Assembly: GCF_014641555.1 (NCBI RefSeq)
Contig: NZ_BMHY01000001.1
Span: forward strand, 649,620 to 713,619
Origin: Paenibacillus radicis (ex Gao et al. 2016)
GTDB lineage: Bacteria > Bacillota > Bacilli > Paenibacillales > Paenibacillaceae
Direction of reading: 5' to 3'
DNA: 64,000 bases
A program made the position numbers and the translations under genes. A model generated the notes under the pieces. It was given only the letters and a program-made list of their open reading frames with translations, did not search any database and was not told where the DNA came from. The stretch's first letter is position 1; every line of letters begins with the position of its first letter. Positions 53,306-63,923 of the stretch are shown here, piece after piece.

Positions 53306-53767
53306 ATGAGAATCGTAGTACGCGGTGCGGCTGCGATTGCAATTTTCTTGTATACGTTTCTGTTGGCGTATTGGATGTTTGTCGGATTTGGCAGGCAGGC
53401 GAGAAGAGGCGGAGAAATGATGTACAACCTCAAGCCGCTGTCGACGATCAAAAATTACTTCATTTACTTCGATCACTACAATTTCGATACATGGCTGATC
53501 AATATCGGCGGCAACCTGCTCGTATTCATCCCGTTTGGCTTATGTCTGCCGATTGCATTCCGCTGGGGCTTTAAGAAAACAATGATTAATTTCATCGTGT
53601 TCATCTCGACGCTGGAAGTGCTGCAAATGGTAACAAGACGAGGCAGCATGGACGTGGATGATGTACTGCTTAACAGCTTGGGTGCGGCGGTCGGCTACGG
53701 CGTGTATAAACTAATCTTTGGAACTTGGTTCCTTCCGCAAAAAACCGGACACAGCCGTAAAGCTTAA
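53306..53767 (+). CDS. VanZ-like membrane protein
   Basis: 153 aa, four membrane helices. The conserved NIGGNLLVFIPFGLCLPI and the C-terminal DVDDVLLNSLGAAVGYGVYKL are the hallmarks of VanZ/teicoplanin-resistance-like proteins, although most members have no proven role in resistance. The start at 53306 is probable; a GTG at 53294 is the alternative. The terminator hairpin overlaps its last codons. Confidence 0.85.
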   Translation: MRIVVRGAAAIAIFLYTFLLAYWMFVGFGRQARRGGEMMYNLKPLSTIKNYFIYFDHYNFDTWLINIGGNLLVFIPFGLCLPIAFRWGFKKTMINFIVFISTLEVLQMVTRRGSMDVDDVLLNSLGAAVGYGVYKLIFGTWFLPQKTGHSRKA

Positions 53768-53799
53768 TGCTTTGCGGCTTGTGTCCGGTTTTTTTTTCT
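53743..53799. terminator. Terminator overlapping the VanZ-like stop
   Basis: AACCGGACACAGCCG and its complement enclose an inner stem, followed by nine T. The left arm lies in the last codons of the gene. It could serve the convergent lplJ gene too. Confidence 0.88.
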
Positions 53800-53809
53800 A
53801 AGAAAGCTA

Positions 53810-54802
53810 TTAAATGAGAAGCTCCAGCCATTGCTCTGGGGTTACCGCTCCGAAATAGTAGGGCAGGTCCGTTTCGGATAAAATGGCCTTCAAAGCGTCA
53901 GCGTCGTAACGTACGCCGACCAGCTTGTCAGCAAATTCGCTGCTGTCGCCGCGGCCGAAAAAGTCACCGTATACGGAAGCGCCAACGATGACGCCTTCTT
54001 CGACTTGGAGCCGAACGTCGAATGTGCCAGCCCCTTCGATCCGCTTTGTCTGGCGCATATTGAACGCAGGGGAACGGCCGTAATTCCATTCCCAGCTGCG
54101 GTAGCGTTCTTCTGCGAGCTTGCGTACGTTGGCCTCGTCCTGCTCGGTCAGTTCATAGAACGGAATCTCTTGCTCATCTTCAAATATGGAGGCAAGAATG
54201 CTTTGACGGAACTGCTCAATCGTAATCGGCTCACTTAAAAATTCAGAAATATTTGCTACGCGGCTCCGAATGGACTTGGTCGATTTGGATACATATTTTT
54301 CTTTGTTCACTTTCAGTGCTGAGACGACATTTTCGATTTCGGAATCGAACAGGAGCGTGCCGTGGCTGAACATTTTGCCCTTTGTGGAAAATTGCGCATT
54401 GCCGGAAATTTTCCGTTCGCCGACTTGTAGGTCATTGCGGCCGGTCAATTCGGCTTCGACACCCAGCTTGCGGAGCGCCCGGACGACAGGCTCAGTGAAT
54501 TTTTTGAAATTATGAAAAGACTGGCCATCATCCTTCATAATAAAGCTGAAGTTTAAGTTGCCCAGATCATGATAGACGGCGCCGCCGCCTGAAAGCCGGC
54601 GAACGACATGGATGCTGTTATCCTTCACATAATCCGCGTTGATTTCCTCAACTGTATTTTGGTTTTTGCCGATAATGATAGACGGTTCGTTTATGTAGAA
54701 CAGCAAATAATCGTCGTCGTCCGGCAGCGACCGCAGCACGTATTCCTCAAGTGCCAAGTTAAGCGTCGGGTCGGTAATGCCTTTGTTGCTAATGAATCGC
54801 AT
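53810..54802 (-). CDS. lplJ: Lipoate-protein ligase
   Basis: 330 aa. Activates free lipoate with ATP and attaches it to E2 and GcvH lysines (LplA/LplJ type). RRLSGGGAVYHDLGNLNFSF (about residue 68) carries the nucleotide-binding loop, and ERKISGNAQ holds the catalytic Lys. The C-terminal accessory domain (residues ~250-330) is complete, so this is a ligase and not an amidotransferase. GGAGAG precedes the ATG. Confidence 0.94.
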   Translation of the reverse strand: MRFISNKGITDPTLNLALEEYVLRSLPDDDDYLLFYINEPSIIIGKNQNTVEEINADYVKDNSIHVVRRLSGGGAVYHDLGNLNFSFIMKDDGQSFHNFKKFTEPVVRALRKLGVEAELTGRNDLQVGERKISGNAQFSTKGKMFSHGTLLFDSEIENVVSALKVNKEKYVSKSTKSIRSRVANISEFLSEPITIEQFRQSILASIFEDEQEIPFYELTEQDEANVRKLAEERYRSWEWNYGRSPAFNMRQTKRIEGAGTFDVRLQVEEGVIVGASVYGDFFGRGDSSEFADKLVGVRYDADALKAILSETDLPYYFGAVTPEQWLELLI

Positions 54803-54922
54803 ATCGGTCTCTCCTTTTTTGTCTATGTCATTGAGCTTTCATTTCAATAGTATAACCTTCCTTTGACCTTATTGCATGTATTCGCGGTAGACAAGGAACG
54901 GTGAAAATAATTTCGGTTGAAC

Positions 54923-54950
54923 GGGAACTTTTTTGGCCCTAGCCAGACTT
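54923..54950 (+). promoter_or_regulatory. Possible ECF-type promoter of the sigma gene
   Basis: GGGAACTTTTTT, resembling ECF -35 elements (GGAAC, AAC-T-rich), lies 16 bases before AGACTT. The start point would leave almost no leader before the ribosome site, which weakens this reading. Confidence 0.22.
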
Positions 54951-54964
54951 ATTAAGGGGAGGTG

Positions 54965-55522
54965 TTGAGGCTGGAGACGCATTATTTGCAGCATTTGGCT
55001 GCTGGCTATGATCGTGATGCCGTACTGGAGGAGCTCATGCAGCAATACGGCGGCGATTTGTGGCGTTTCGCTTATTTTTTGACCAAGCGGGCGGATGCGG
55101 CCGATGATGTTGTGCAGGAGGTGTTTCTTGCGGTTTACGAGCGGATGTATGCATTTCGCGGTGAAAGCTCGGTACGCGGCTGGCTGCTTGCGATGACGAG
55201 AAATAAAAGCTATTCCTATTTGAAAACGGCTTTTGTTAGAAAAGTGACACTTATGGACGTGATGGATGTCGGCTCTCCATCGCCGTCCGCAGAAAACGAG
55301 CTGCTGTTCCGGGAGGACGCGCGTGAGCTATGGGATGCGGTGCTGGGGCTTCCGCTCAAGTTTCGCGAGGTGCTCATTTTGGATTACCATTATGGCTTGT
55401 CCATTAAGGAAATAGCGTCGCTGCTTCAGTTATCGGAGGGGACGGTCAAATCGAGAAGTCATCGCGCCAAAGGCAAGCTTGCCCGCTTGTTGAAGGCTCC
55501 CAAAGGAGTTGATCAAATATGA
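54965..55522 (+). CDS. ECF RNA polymerase sigma factor
   Basis: About 185 aa. Region 2 (DLWRFAYFLTKRADAADDVVQEVFLAVYERMYAFRGESSVRGWLLAMTRN) and region 4 (LPLKFREVLILDYHYGLSIKEIASLLQLSEGTVKSRSHRAKGKL) are both complete. The start is uncertain: AAGGGGAGG runs directly into GTG and TTG codons, and TTG at 54965 has the best spacing to AAGGGG. Stop and next start overlap (ATGA), so it is coupled with its probable anti-sigma partner. Confidence 0.9.
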   Translation: MRLETHYLQHLAAGYDRDAVLEELMQQYGGDLWRFAYFLTKRADAADDVVQEVFLAVYERMYAFRGESSVRGWLLAMTRNKSYSYLKTAFVRKVTLMDVMDVGSPSPSAENELLFREDARELWDAVLGLPLKFREVLILDYHYGLSIKEIASLLQLSEGTVKSRSHRAKGKLARLLKAPKGVDQI

Positions 55523-56490
55523 AGGACGACAATCAATCAGGTATACCAGATTGGACTAGGCGGATGAAGGAGTCACCGTTCCGGCAGGAGCCTTTCTCTG
55601 AAAATATGAAAGAGAAGATTCGGAGCGAAGTAAGGAGAGGAACCGCCCGCAGAACGAGGGCAAACCGCTTGCGCTGGCGTGTTGGAGGCATTGCTGCGGC
55701 AGTTGCGCTGTTAGTTTTCGCGGCTTGGCAGGCTTTGCCGGATAATGTTAGCCATCTGTTAATTGCAACTTCTAAGCCGATACAGCTTGAGGAGCGCACA
55801 GCCTATACCCGTGAAGGCAGAGAATTGCTAGAGATGATGCCGGGCGGCGACTTCGAAGCGGGCACTCCGCAGGGACTTATCATTTCGTTCAAAGAGCCGT
55901 TTAAGGTCTATGAGGGCAAGACAATCTCAATAAAAGCCGTACATGCCGATTCTGGCATAGAGGAGACAATTGTTGCAGGTGATAAAATAACGGAGCCGAG
56001 CAGCGGCTACGAGACCCTGTCCCGTTACGCGATTGCCGGAGCGGGGGTTCCATTATCGGGCTATTGGCGGTTTATAGTGGAACTGGACGGTGTTTTTTAC
56101 GGTGATGCCATTCTTGAAGCAGCGGAGCCTGCTTGGGAAGAAAGTCAGGTATTCGTTTCAGAGCCTTATTCGGTGCGCGGCACACCAGGGCGGCTAGGGG
56201 TGATGAATCAGCCATTTATCGCTGGGAAAGCGAATAAATATATGTGGTGGCTATGGGGCGAGGAAAGCGAGCTGCAGGGCGAGTTTAAGGCGGTAGCGGC
56301 AAAGGAAGGCGGCACCGGGTTGATTGAGCTGTTCTCGCTATCCGTTACAGGAGCTAAATCCAATTATGCGGACCGGTATTTTCCGTCTACACTGATGCTC
56401 CCGGAGGCAGGCAGATGGCGCATTATGGCGTATGTCGACGGCAAGCTGCTGGGCAGTATTGCGGTGACGGCTGAGGAGCCGAAGGAATAA
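55519..56490 (+). CDS. Membrane-anchored probable anti-sigma factor with extracellular domain
   Basis: 323 aa. A cytosolic ~52-residue segment of mixed charge precedes one membrane helix (RVGGIAAAVALLVFAAWQAL, about residues 54-73) and a ~250-residue extracellular beta-rich domain resembling DUF4871 (WRFIVELDGVFYGDAILEAA, GRWRIMAYVDGKLLGSIAVT). It lacks the HxxxCxxC zinc anti-sigma motif. The role is inferred from the 4-base overlap with the sigma gene. The outer domain probably senses the envelope. Confidence 0.75.
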   Translation: MKDDNQSGIPDWTRRMKESPFRQEPFSENMKEKIRSEVRRGTARRTRANRLRWRVGGIAAAVALLVFAAWQALPDNVSHLLIATSKPIQLEERTAYTREGRELLEMMPGGDFEAGTPQGLIISFKEPFKVYEGKTISIKAVHADSGIEETIVAGDKITEPSSGYETLSRYAIAGAGVPLSGYWRFIVELDGVFYGDAILEAAEPAWEESQVFVSEPYSVRGTPGRLGVMNQPFIAGKANKYMWWLWGEESELQGEFKAVAAKEGGTGLIELFSLSVTGAKSNYADRYFPSTLMLPEAGRWRIMAYVDGKLLGSIAVTAEEPKE

Positions 56491-56512
56491 CGCCAATTGC
56501 TTGTCCGATATC

Positions 56513-56541
56513 TTGACATGAGCGCGCCGCTTCTTTAATAT
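56513..56541 (+). promoter_or_regulatory. Sigma-A promoter of leuS leader
   Basis: TTGACA and TAATAT with a 17-bp spacer, consensus -35. The transcription start would be near 56548. Confidence 0.78.
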
Positions 56542-56547
56542 ATAAGA

Positions 56548-56816
56548 AAGTTAAGCTAATTTTTCAACCATAATTGGCGTTGAAGAGGAACAGTAATGTC
56601 GTGTTGCAAGGCTTAGAGAGCCGGCGGATGGTGCAAGCCGGACCTGCAGCGATATGAACTCGCCTTGGAGCCGCGCGTGAACAGCGCGCCGTCTCGGCCT
56701 GCGTTAAAGGCATTGAGTGAGCGGAAGGCAAAGCATGCCGGCCGTTAACTAGGGTGGTACCACGGGAGCAATCTCTCGTCCCTAGCGATAATACGCTAGG
56801 GGCGGGAGTTTTTTTA
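56548..56816 (+). promoter_or_regulatory. T-box leader of leuS (leucine)
   Basis: A tRNA-sensing riboswitch. The AGAGAG of stem I is at 56615, followed by the GGCGGATGGTGCAAGCCGG region. The specifier loop GAACTCGCC puts a Leu codon CTC at 56659-56661. The T-box core AGGGTGGTACCACGG is at 56752-56766. The terminator is CCCTAGCG/CGCTAGGGG-type with T run at 56810-56816. Uncharged tRNA-Leu would favour the antiterminator and leuS expression. Confidence 0.93.
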
Positions 56817-56848
56817 TTGACCAGAAGAAATGAGAGGAATGTGTGACA

Positions 56849-59293
56849 ATGAGTCAGGAACAGCAGCAATTTCACAGCTATAATCCGCTTTCGGTAGAAC
56901 CGAAGTGGCAGAAGTTCTGGGACGAGAACAAAACGTTCGCAACGACGGAGGACCCGGGGAAACCGAAGTTTTATGCACTCGATATGTTTCCTTATCCATC
57001 AGGAGCAGGCTTGCATGTAGGCCATCCGGAAGGTTATACGGCTACCGATATCGTATCCCGTTATAAGCGGATGAGCGGCTACAACGTGCTGCATCCGATG
57101 GGATGGGACGCGTTTGGTCTGCCTGCTGAGCAATACGCTATGCAAACGGGAAATCACCCGCGCGAGTTTACGGTAGAAAACATCAATAATTTCCGCCGTC
57201 AGATTAAAACATTAGGCTTCTCCTATGATTGGGACCGTGAATTTAGCACGACCGATCCTGATTACTACAAGTGGACGCAATGGATTTTCATCCAGTTATA
57301 TAAGAAAGGTCTTGCTTATGTAGCGGAAGTGCCGGTCAACTGGTGCGAAGCGCTGGGTACGGTTCTGGCGAACGAGGAAGTCATCGACGGCCTTAGCGAA
57401 CGCGGGGGCCATCCGGTTGTCCGCAAGCCAATGCGTCAATGGATGCTCAAAATCACAGAATATGCGGAACGATTGCTAGAGGATCTGGAAGAGCTCGACT
57501 GGTCGGAGAGCATCAAGGATATGCAGCGCAACTGGATCGGTAAATCGACTGGCGCTGAAGTAACCTTTGAGATTGATGGTCACGAAGCTTCGCTCGTCGT
57601 CTTTACGACCCGTCCGGATACGCTGTTCGGGGCAACCTACTGCGTATTGGCTCCTGAACATGAGCTTGTTGCGCAAATTACGACAGAAGCACAGCGTCAA
57701 ACCGTTGTTGATTATCAAAAGACAGCATCGCATAAAAGTGATCTCGAGCGTACGGATCTGGCGAAGCATAAAACAGGCGTGTTTACCGGTGCTTATGCAA
57801 TCAATCCCGCTAATGGCGCAAAAACGCCAATCTGGATTGCCGATTATGTACTGGCCGGTTACGGCACAGGCGCTATTATGGCGGTTCCCGGTCATGACGT
57901 TCGCGACTGGGAATTCGCGAAGCAGTTCGACCTGCCGATTATCGAAGTTGTTCAGGGCGGCGATGTAACGCAAGAGGCTTATGCAGGAGAGGGTCCTCAC
58001 GTTAATTCCGGCTTCCTGGACGGATTGGATAATGCGGCGGCGATTGCTGCAATGATCGAGCATCTGCAAGCATCAGGCAAAGGTCAAGGCAAAGTGACCT
58101 ACCGATTGCGCGATTGGCTGTTCAGCCGTCAGCGTTACTGGGGAGAGCCGATTCCGATTCTTCATCTGGAAGACGGAACGATGAAGACGGTGCCGGAAGA
58201 TCAGCTTCCGCTCGTGCTGCCGGATGTCGATGCGATCAAACCGTCGGGTACAGGGGAATCGCCGCTCGCCAACGTAACGGAGTGGGTCAATACGATCGAT
58301 CCGGAGACGGGTATGAAAGCGCGCCGCGAGACGAACACGATGCCGCAATGGGCGGGAAGCTGCTGGTATTACCTGCGCTTTATCGATCCGAAAAACGACA
58401 AGGAAATTTGCTCGCCTGAGAAACAGAAGGAATGGCTGCCGGTTGACTTGTACATCGGCGGGGCCGAGCATGCGGTGCTTCACTTGCTGTATGCACGCTT
58501 CTGGCACAAAGTGCTTTATGATATCGGCGTAGTGAATACGAAAGAGCCGTTCCATAAGCTCGTTAACCAAGGGATGATCCTGGGCACGAACAATGAGAAA
58601 ATGTCCAAATCCCGCGGCAACGTTATTAATCCGGATGACATCGTGAACGAGTTTGGCGCAGACACACTGCGTATGTATGAAATGTTCATGGGGCCGCTGG
58701 AGGCGACGAAGCCTTGGAGCACGAACGGGGTGGAAGGCAGCTACCGCTTCCTGAGCCGCGTATGGCGTCTCTTCATTAATGAAGAAGACGGCAGCTTGAA
58801 TGCGAAGATTGATGCCGGAGAGCCAAGCGAAGCGTTCAAACGGACATGGCACCGCACGATCAAGAAAGTAACCGACGACTTCGACAACTTGAGATTCAAT
58901 ACGGCGATCAGCCAATTGATGATTTTTGTCAACGAAGCGTACAAATCCGAGTCGCTGCCGAAAAAAGCGATGATTGACTTTGTACAAATGCTGTCGCCGC
59001 TTGCACCGCATATCGCTGAAGAGTTGTGGGAAAAGCTGGGCGGTGCCGGATCGGTATCGTATGAAGCATGGCCGCAATACGAAGAAGCTTGGACAGTTGA
59101 CCAAGAGGTTGAAATCGTCGTTCAAGTGAACGGAAAAATCGTTGAACGCCTGGCGATCGCCGCTGATACGAATGAAGCGGATATGGAGCGTCTGGCAAAA
59201 GAAAACGATAAAGTGCGAGAACTGATAGAGGGCAAAACGATCCGCAAAGTAATTGCGGTCAAAGGCAAGCTCGTCAACATCGTCGCAAATTAA
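56849..59293 (+). CDS. leuS: Leucyl-tRNA synthetase
   Basis: 814 aa, class I synthetase that charges tRNA-Leu. HIGH-type motif in [16 protein letters not shown] (about residue 50) and KMSKS in [10 protein letters not shown] (near residue 585); a CP1 editing domain lies between ([19 protein letters not shown], threonine-rich). The start at 56849 is preferred; a GTG two codons earlier is the alternative. Controlled by the T-box in its leader. Monocistronic. Confidence 0.97.
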   Translation: MSQEQQQFHSYNPLSVEPKWQKFWDENKTFATTEDPGKPKFYALDMFPYPSGAGLHVGHPEGYTATDIVSRYKRMSGYNVLHPMGWDAFGLPAEQYAMQTGNHPREFTVENINNFRRQIKTLGFSYDWDREFSTTDPDYYKWTQWIFIQLYKKGLAYVAEVPVNWCEALGTVLANEEVIDGLSERGGHPVVRKPMRQWMLKITEYAERLLEDLEELDWSESIKDMQRNWIGKSTGAEVTFEIDGHEASLVVFTTRPDTLFGATYCVLAPEHELVAQITTEAQRQTVVDYQKTASHKSDLERTDLAKHKTGVFTGAYAINPANGAKTPIWIADYVLAGYGTGAIMAVPGHDVRDWEFAKQFDLPIIEVVQGGDVTQEAYAGEGPHVNSGFLDGLDNAAAIAAMIEHLQASGKGQGKVTYRLRDWLFSRQRYWGEPIPILHLEDGTMKTVPEDQLPLVLPDVDAIKPSGTGESPLANVTEWVNTIDPETGMKARRETNTMPQWAGSCWYYLRFIDPKNDKEICSPEKQKEWLPVDLYIGGAEHAVLHLLYARFWHKVLYDIGVVNTKEPFHKLVNQGMILGTNNEKMSKSRGNVINPDDIVNEFGADTLRMYEMFMGPLEATKPWSTNGVEGSYRFLSRVWRLFINEEDGSLNAKIDAGEPSEAFKRTWHRTIKKVTDDFDNLRFNTAISQLMIFVNEAYKSESLPKKAMIDFVQMLSPLAPHIAEELWEKLGGAGSVSYEAWPQYEEAWTVDQEVEIVVQVNGKIVERLAIAADTNEADMERLAKENDKVRELIEGKTIRKVIAVKGKLVNIVAN

Positions 59294-59308
59294 TTTATAG
59301 GCAAAATT

Positions 59309-59360
59309 GAAGAGGTGGACGGTCGAGCAGCTTTAGAAGCTACTGACCGTTCACCTCTTC
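59309..59360. terminator. Hairpin between leuS and comER
   Basis: GAAGAGGTG-ACGGTC and GACCGT-CACCTCTTC arms around a long loop. It overlaps the comER stop. No strong T run on either strand, so it is a weak bidirectional terminator. Confidence 0.5.
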
Positions 59361-60179
59361 GCCGTAGAAAGCGATAGAAACTTTTGAGACATCCTCGTCG
59401 AATTTTGCATGCGTCGTGCGGACAAGCCGGTTGAATACGCCATCTGTTTCTCTGCGAAGCAATTGAAGCGCTTGAGCGGTAATGCCCCCGGGCACGGCAA
59501 CCTTGGCTTGGACGTCGGCCAGCGACAGGCCGCCTTCCGTCAGCAGCAGTCCGGTACCAAGCAGCATGGAAGCAACAACCTTGCCAGCTTCCTCCCGCGA
59601 TATGCCGGTTTCTTCTACAGCGGCGTCTACAAATTGCTCCATCAGACAGCTTATAAATGCAGGTCCGCAGCTGGACAGGTCGGAGACGATTCGGGTATAA
59701 GGCTCTTCAATTTGAAGCGGTTTGCTGATGCGGTTAAGCAATATCTCCAGCCTGGCTTCATCTTCGGCGGATAACCTGCTGCCATAGACGCAAAGTGTAG
59801 CTCCGCTCAGCACGGAATTCGTTACGCTGGGGATTACTTTTGCCACTTTGCAGGGCAGCATTTCTTCCAAGTGAGCGATTAATACAGGACTTGTAATGGA
59901 GACGACCAATTGCTCGGGACGAATAACCGGCAGCAGCTCGTCGACCACTTTTTTGAATTCGAGCGGTTTGACGCATAGAAATATAATGTCGCTGTTTGCG
60001 GCACAAGCCGCATTCGCAGGTACGGCGCTTATTCCGACAAAGCGGCTAGCCAAAGCCAGCGCTTTCGTGTAGGTACGATTGCTGACGGCGATTTGGCTCG
60101 GCTCGAGCGCTCCAGACGTGACGAATGCTTCGATAAGCAGGCTTCCCATCGTGCCCGTTCCGATGAATCCGACCTTCAT
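59340..60179 (-). CDS. comER: Late competence protein ComER (pyrroline-5-carboxylate reductase family)
   Basis: 279 aa (B. subtilis ComER 273). Rossmann start MKVGFIGTGTMGSLLIEAF, then FLCVKPLEFKKVV and the ProC C-terminal GGITAQALQLL. The reason for calling it ComER and not ProC is its divergent position from comEA, exactly as in B. subtilis; its role in competence is minor or unknown, with links to biofilm and sporulation. GGGAGGGC lies before the ATG at 60179; the upstream in-frame start has no site. Confidence 0.85.
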   Translation of the reverse strand: MKVGFIGTGTMGSLLIEAFVTSGALEPSQIAVSNRTYTKALALASRFVGISAVPANAACAANSDIIFLCVKPLEFKKVVDELLPVIRPEQLVVSITSPVLIAHLEEMLPCKVAKVIPSVTNSVLSGATLCVYGSRLSAEDEARLEILLNRISKPLQIEEPYTRIVSDLSSCGPAFISCLMEQFVDAAVEETGISREEAGKVVASMLLGTGLLLTEGGLSLADVQAKVAVPGGITAQALQLLRRETDGVFNRLVRTTHAKFDEDVSKVSIAFYGEEVNGQ

Positions 60180-60333
60180 GTCCAGCCCTCCCGTAGTTGA
60201 ATGATATAGCTGAAGCGGATGCGTGTCGTTCGCCAGCATCGTGTTCGCTCTTTTACTCTATTCATCAAGACTTGCCCGATATGTCATGATTTCGACCATT
60301 TTTTTACTTTTTTATGAAAGGTGGATGACGTAG

Positions 60334-61062
60334 ATGAAAATGAAGGCAAAAATGATCAGGGGGACTGAGCGGACCAAAATGTACATTTTGGCTGCCTTGT
60401 TCGTTCTGGCAGCGGTAATGTTTACGGTGGCTTTTGCAATGCCGAAGGAAGAGATGGCCAAAGGCTGGGAACCGTTGAACCGGCCGGTCGAACAGGCCTT
60501 GCTGGAGTTGGAGGCTGGTGCTGGAAATGGAGGAGCGCAGGCTGGAACGGTCGTGGAGCATCAAGATAGGGTGAAAGGGCAATCCGGGAATGGCGAGAAA
60601 GTTCTGACTGCGGGGAAAACGCAGACTGATTTGGACGAGTTGCCAAATACGGAAGCGGGGACCCGTAATGCGCAGAAAGAGACGAATGAGGCTGGTCAAA
60701 TAGGAACTGGCGGCACTTCCTCCGAGCAATCCGATGTGGCGGGGGCTGGAGGAAAAGGAACGGCAGGACAAGCCGCAGGAGATGGTCAGGACGGAGCTCA
60801 GCAGACGGTGAATGGGCAAGCAAACAGCAATTCCGGTACCGCCGAAATTGCAGATGCGGACCGCGGTAAGCTCGATATTAATCGGGCGACTTTGGAGCAA
60901 TTGAAGGGGCTGAAAGGGATTGGTCCTGCCAAGGCGCAGGCGATCGTGAATGAACGGGAGCAGCGGGGATTTTTCAATTCGGCCGATGATTTGCTCCGGG
61001 TAAAAGGAATAGGTCCAAAGCTGCTTGCGGGATTGAAAGATAGCATTGTAGCTCGTCCATAA
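60334..61062 (+). CDS. comEA: Competence DNA receptor ComEA-like protein
   Basis: 242 aa. A membrane anchor (about residues 16-36, MYILAALFVLAAVMFTVAFA) leads to a ~135-residue Gly/Ala/Gln/Thr/Glu linker and a C-terminal helix-hairpin-helix DNA-binding domain (LDINRATLEQLKGLKGIGPAKAQAIV, then a second hairpin VKGIGPKLLAGL). In B. subtilis a SLBB domain lies between anchor and HhH; here no such domain is seen, only the low-complexity linker. AAAGGTGG precedes the ATG. Binds incoming DNA outside the membrane and passes it to ComEC (not in the window). Confidence 0.88.
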   Translation: MKMKAKMIRGTERTKMYILAALFVLAAVMFTVAFAMPKEEMAKGWEPLNRPVEQALLELEAGAGNGGAQAGTVVEHQDRVKGQSGNGEKVLTAGKTQTDLDELPNTEAGTRNAQKETNEAGQIGTGGTSSEQSDVAGAGGKGTAGQAAGDGQDGAQQTVNGQANSNSGTAEIADADRGKLDINRATLEQLKGLKGIGPAKAQAIVNEREQRGFFNSADDLLRVKGIGPKLLAGLKDSIVARP

Positions 61063-61076
61063 ATGTGAGAGAATAG

Positions 61077-62501
<1,425 letters not shown>

Positions 62502-62726
62502 TCAGCTATTATAATAGTAATAACTAAGCGCAAGTTACGTCATCTAGAATAGAGTTCCGTATAGGGCAGGTACTCAGGCTGGGGCTGGAAGGCTGTGAAG
62601 CTGAAAGTACGAGCTTAAGGTTAGAGGCCTAGCTCCTGACAGAAGCAGATCACCTAAAGCCAAAGCCGAAGTTGCCTGCTGCCCGAACCGGAGATCTAGC
62701 GCAACATGGAAAGGAAGTCGATTCGT

Positions 62727-63260
62727 ATGGCAACGGTCCGTTCGCAGGAAGCGGAACGCAAAGATTGGGACACATATTTTATGGATATCGCTTATATGGT
62801 ATCGACCCGCTCTCGCTGCTCTCGCCGTCACGTCGGCGCTTTGCTGGTTCAGGGCAAGAAGCTCCTCGGCACCGCATATAATGGCGCGCCCATGGGAGTG
62901 CCTGACTGCTCGGAAGCGGGCTGCATGATCGCAGAAGAGCTGGAGATAACCATCGAGAATGGTCAGGAGAAGATGATCAAGAAACAGCGCTGCATCCGCA
63001 CGATTCATGCGGAGCAGAATCTGCTATTGTTCACAGATCCGGTAAATCGTGAAGGCTCATCTGTGTATGTGACGGACCAGCCTTGCTGGACCTGCGCGAA
63101 CATGCTGGCGAACAGCGGTGTCCAAGAAATTGTGTACCATCGGTCGTATCCGAAGGATAGCGATAAAGTATCGCTTCTAATGGAGCAGAAGGGCATCATT
63201 TTCCGCTCCGTCACGGATTATGTACCGCCGCCCCAGGCGGCAATGAGCGTCATATCGTAG
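62727..63260 (+). CDS. comEB: dCMP deaminase ComEB
   Basis: 177 aa (B. subtilis ComEB 189). Zinc deaminase of the cytidine/deoxycytidylate family: His94 and Glu96 in TIHAEQN, and Cys120 and Cys123 in QPCWTCANML. A further Cys/His-rich insertion (GVPDCSEAGCMIAEE) is typical of dCMP deaminases. The start at 62727 has GGAAAGGAAG upstream; an ATG at 62706 overlaps that site. In B. subtilis it lies in comEA-comEB-comEC, but is dispensable for DNA uptake. Confidence 0.92.
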   Translation: MATVRSQEAERKDWDTYFMDIAYMVSTRSRCSRRHVGALLVQGKKLLGTAYNGAPMGVPDCSEAGCMIAEELEITIENGQEKMIKKQRCIRTIHAEQNLLLFTDPVNREGSSVYVTDQPCWTCANMLANSGVQEIVYHRSYPKDSDKVSLLMEQKGIIFRSVTDYVPPPQAAMSVIS

Positions 63261-63295
63261 CCGGATCGATTCCGGAACCTTATAGCAACAGAGGA

Positions 63296-63349
63296 AGAAC
63301 CTCTGAACCGTCCAAGCGAAAGCTTAGATTGTTCGGAGGTTCTTTTTTT
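63296..63349 (+). terminator. Terminator of comEB
   Basis: AGAACCTC-GAAC and GTTC-GAGGTTCT arms with a long internal loop, then seven T. Confidence 0.82.
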
Positions 63350-63562
63350 CGTGCGGACAGACGGGAACGGCTTCTGATTTTTGTCAGCAACGGGTCAATA
63401 TGACTTGTGTGTGCCGACAGTATAATTGTTTTCCACTTTACGTTTGGGTCCAACTCATATTTGGCCTGAGTGTCTGTGGGCGCTCCAAATTTCCAATCGA
63501 GGTAAGCGGGGAGTCGCCTTGAGTTATTAATTTTTAGATGGGGTGAAGCCTCAGGGAGAAAA

Positions 63563-63748
63563 CAAAATGCAAAAATACATTTTGATTAGTCAAAAATCGT
63601 AGGAATACACTGTCAAAATGTAAAAATACATTTTGTTCCACTGAAAAGCTTTGTTTTAGCCGGTTTTGTGCTCGACAAACTGTATTTTTACATTTTGAAG
63701 CGAAAATATGGCTGTTTTTTGCTTTTCAAAATGCACTTTTGCATTTTG
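63563..63748. repeat. Four-palindrome element, copy C
   Basis: Palindromes start at 63563, 63614, 63676 and 63727, spacing 51, 62 and 51 bp. The second (TGTA/TACA core) and the fourth (TGCA/TGCA core) are perfect 9-bp-arm hairpins with different core bases in both arms. The first carries one C-A mismatch (a G-T wobble on the other strand). Copies 1-2 have AAAA loops, copies 3-4 TTTT and CTTT, so the dyad order is kept. Confidence 0.88.
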
Positions 63749-63790
63749 TTTTTAAGTGGGGGTTGCGAGAAAGAGTGAGGGGAGAATTAG

Positions 63791-63874
63791 GAGCAAGAGC
63801 AAGAGCAAGAGCAAGAGCAAGAGCAAGAGCAAGAGCAGGAGCAAGAGCAAGAGCAAGAGCAAGAGCAAGGGCAA
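63791..63874. repeat. Hexanucleotide array (GAGCAA) x14
   Basis: Fourteen 6-bp units without gaps; two of them (63833, GAGCAG; 63869, GGGCAA) differ by one base. The unit could code Glu-Gln, Arg-Ala or Ser-Lys pairs, but no start codon with a ribosome site precedes it. Confidence 0.92.
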
Positions 63875-63923
63875 GACCTGGGGGAAGTAGAGTTAGTACC
63901 AGAATCAGCAGAGAATCTGAACT

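Noticed and set aside
60375..60390. Palindrome CAAAATGTACATTTTG inside comEA
   Set aside because: It resembles half of the four-palindrome elements but is a single site without the loop, lies within coding sequence (TKMYILA) and has no neighbours at 51 or 62 bp.
63563..63748. CRISPR-like array of 22-bp repeats with 29- to 40-bp spacers (also 1700-1885 and 18108-18293)
   Set aside because: Only four repeats, which invert orientation halfway, vary in sequence and keep the same spacing at three loci; spacers are not uniform in length and no cas genes are present.
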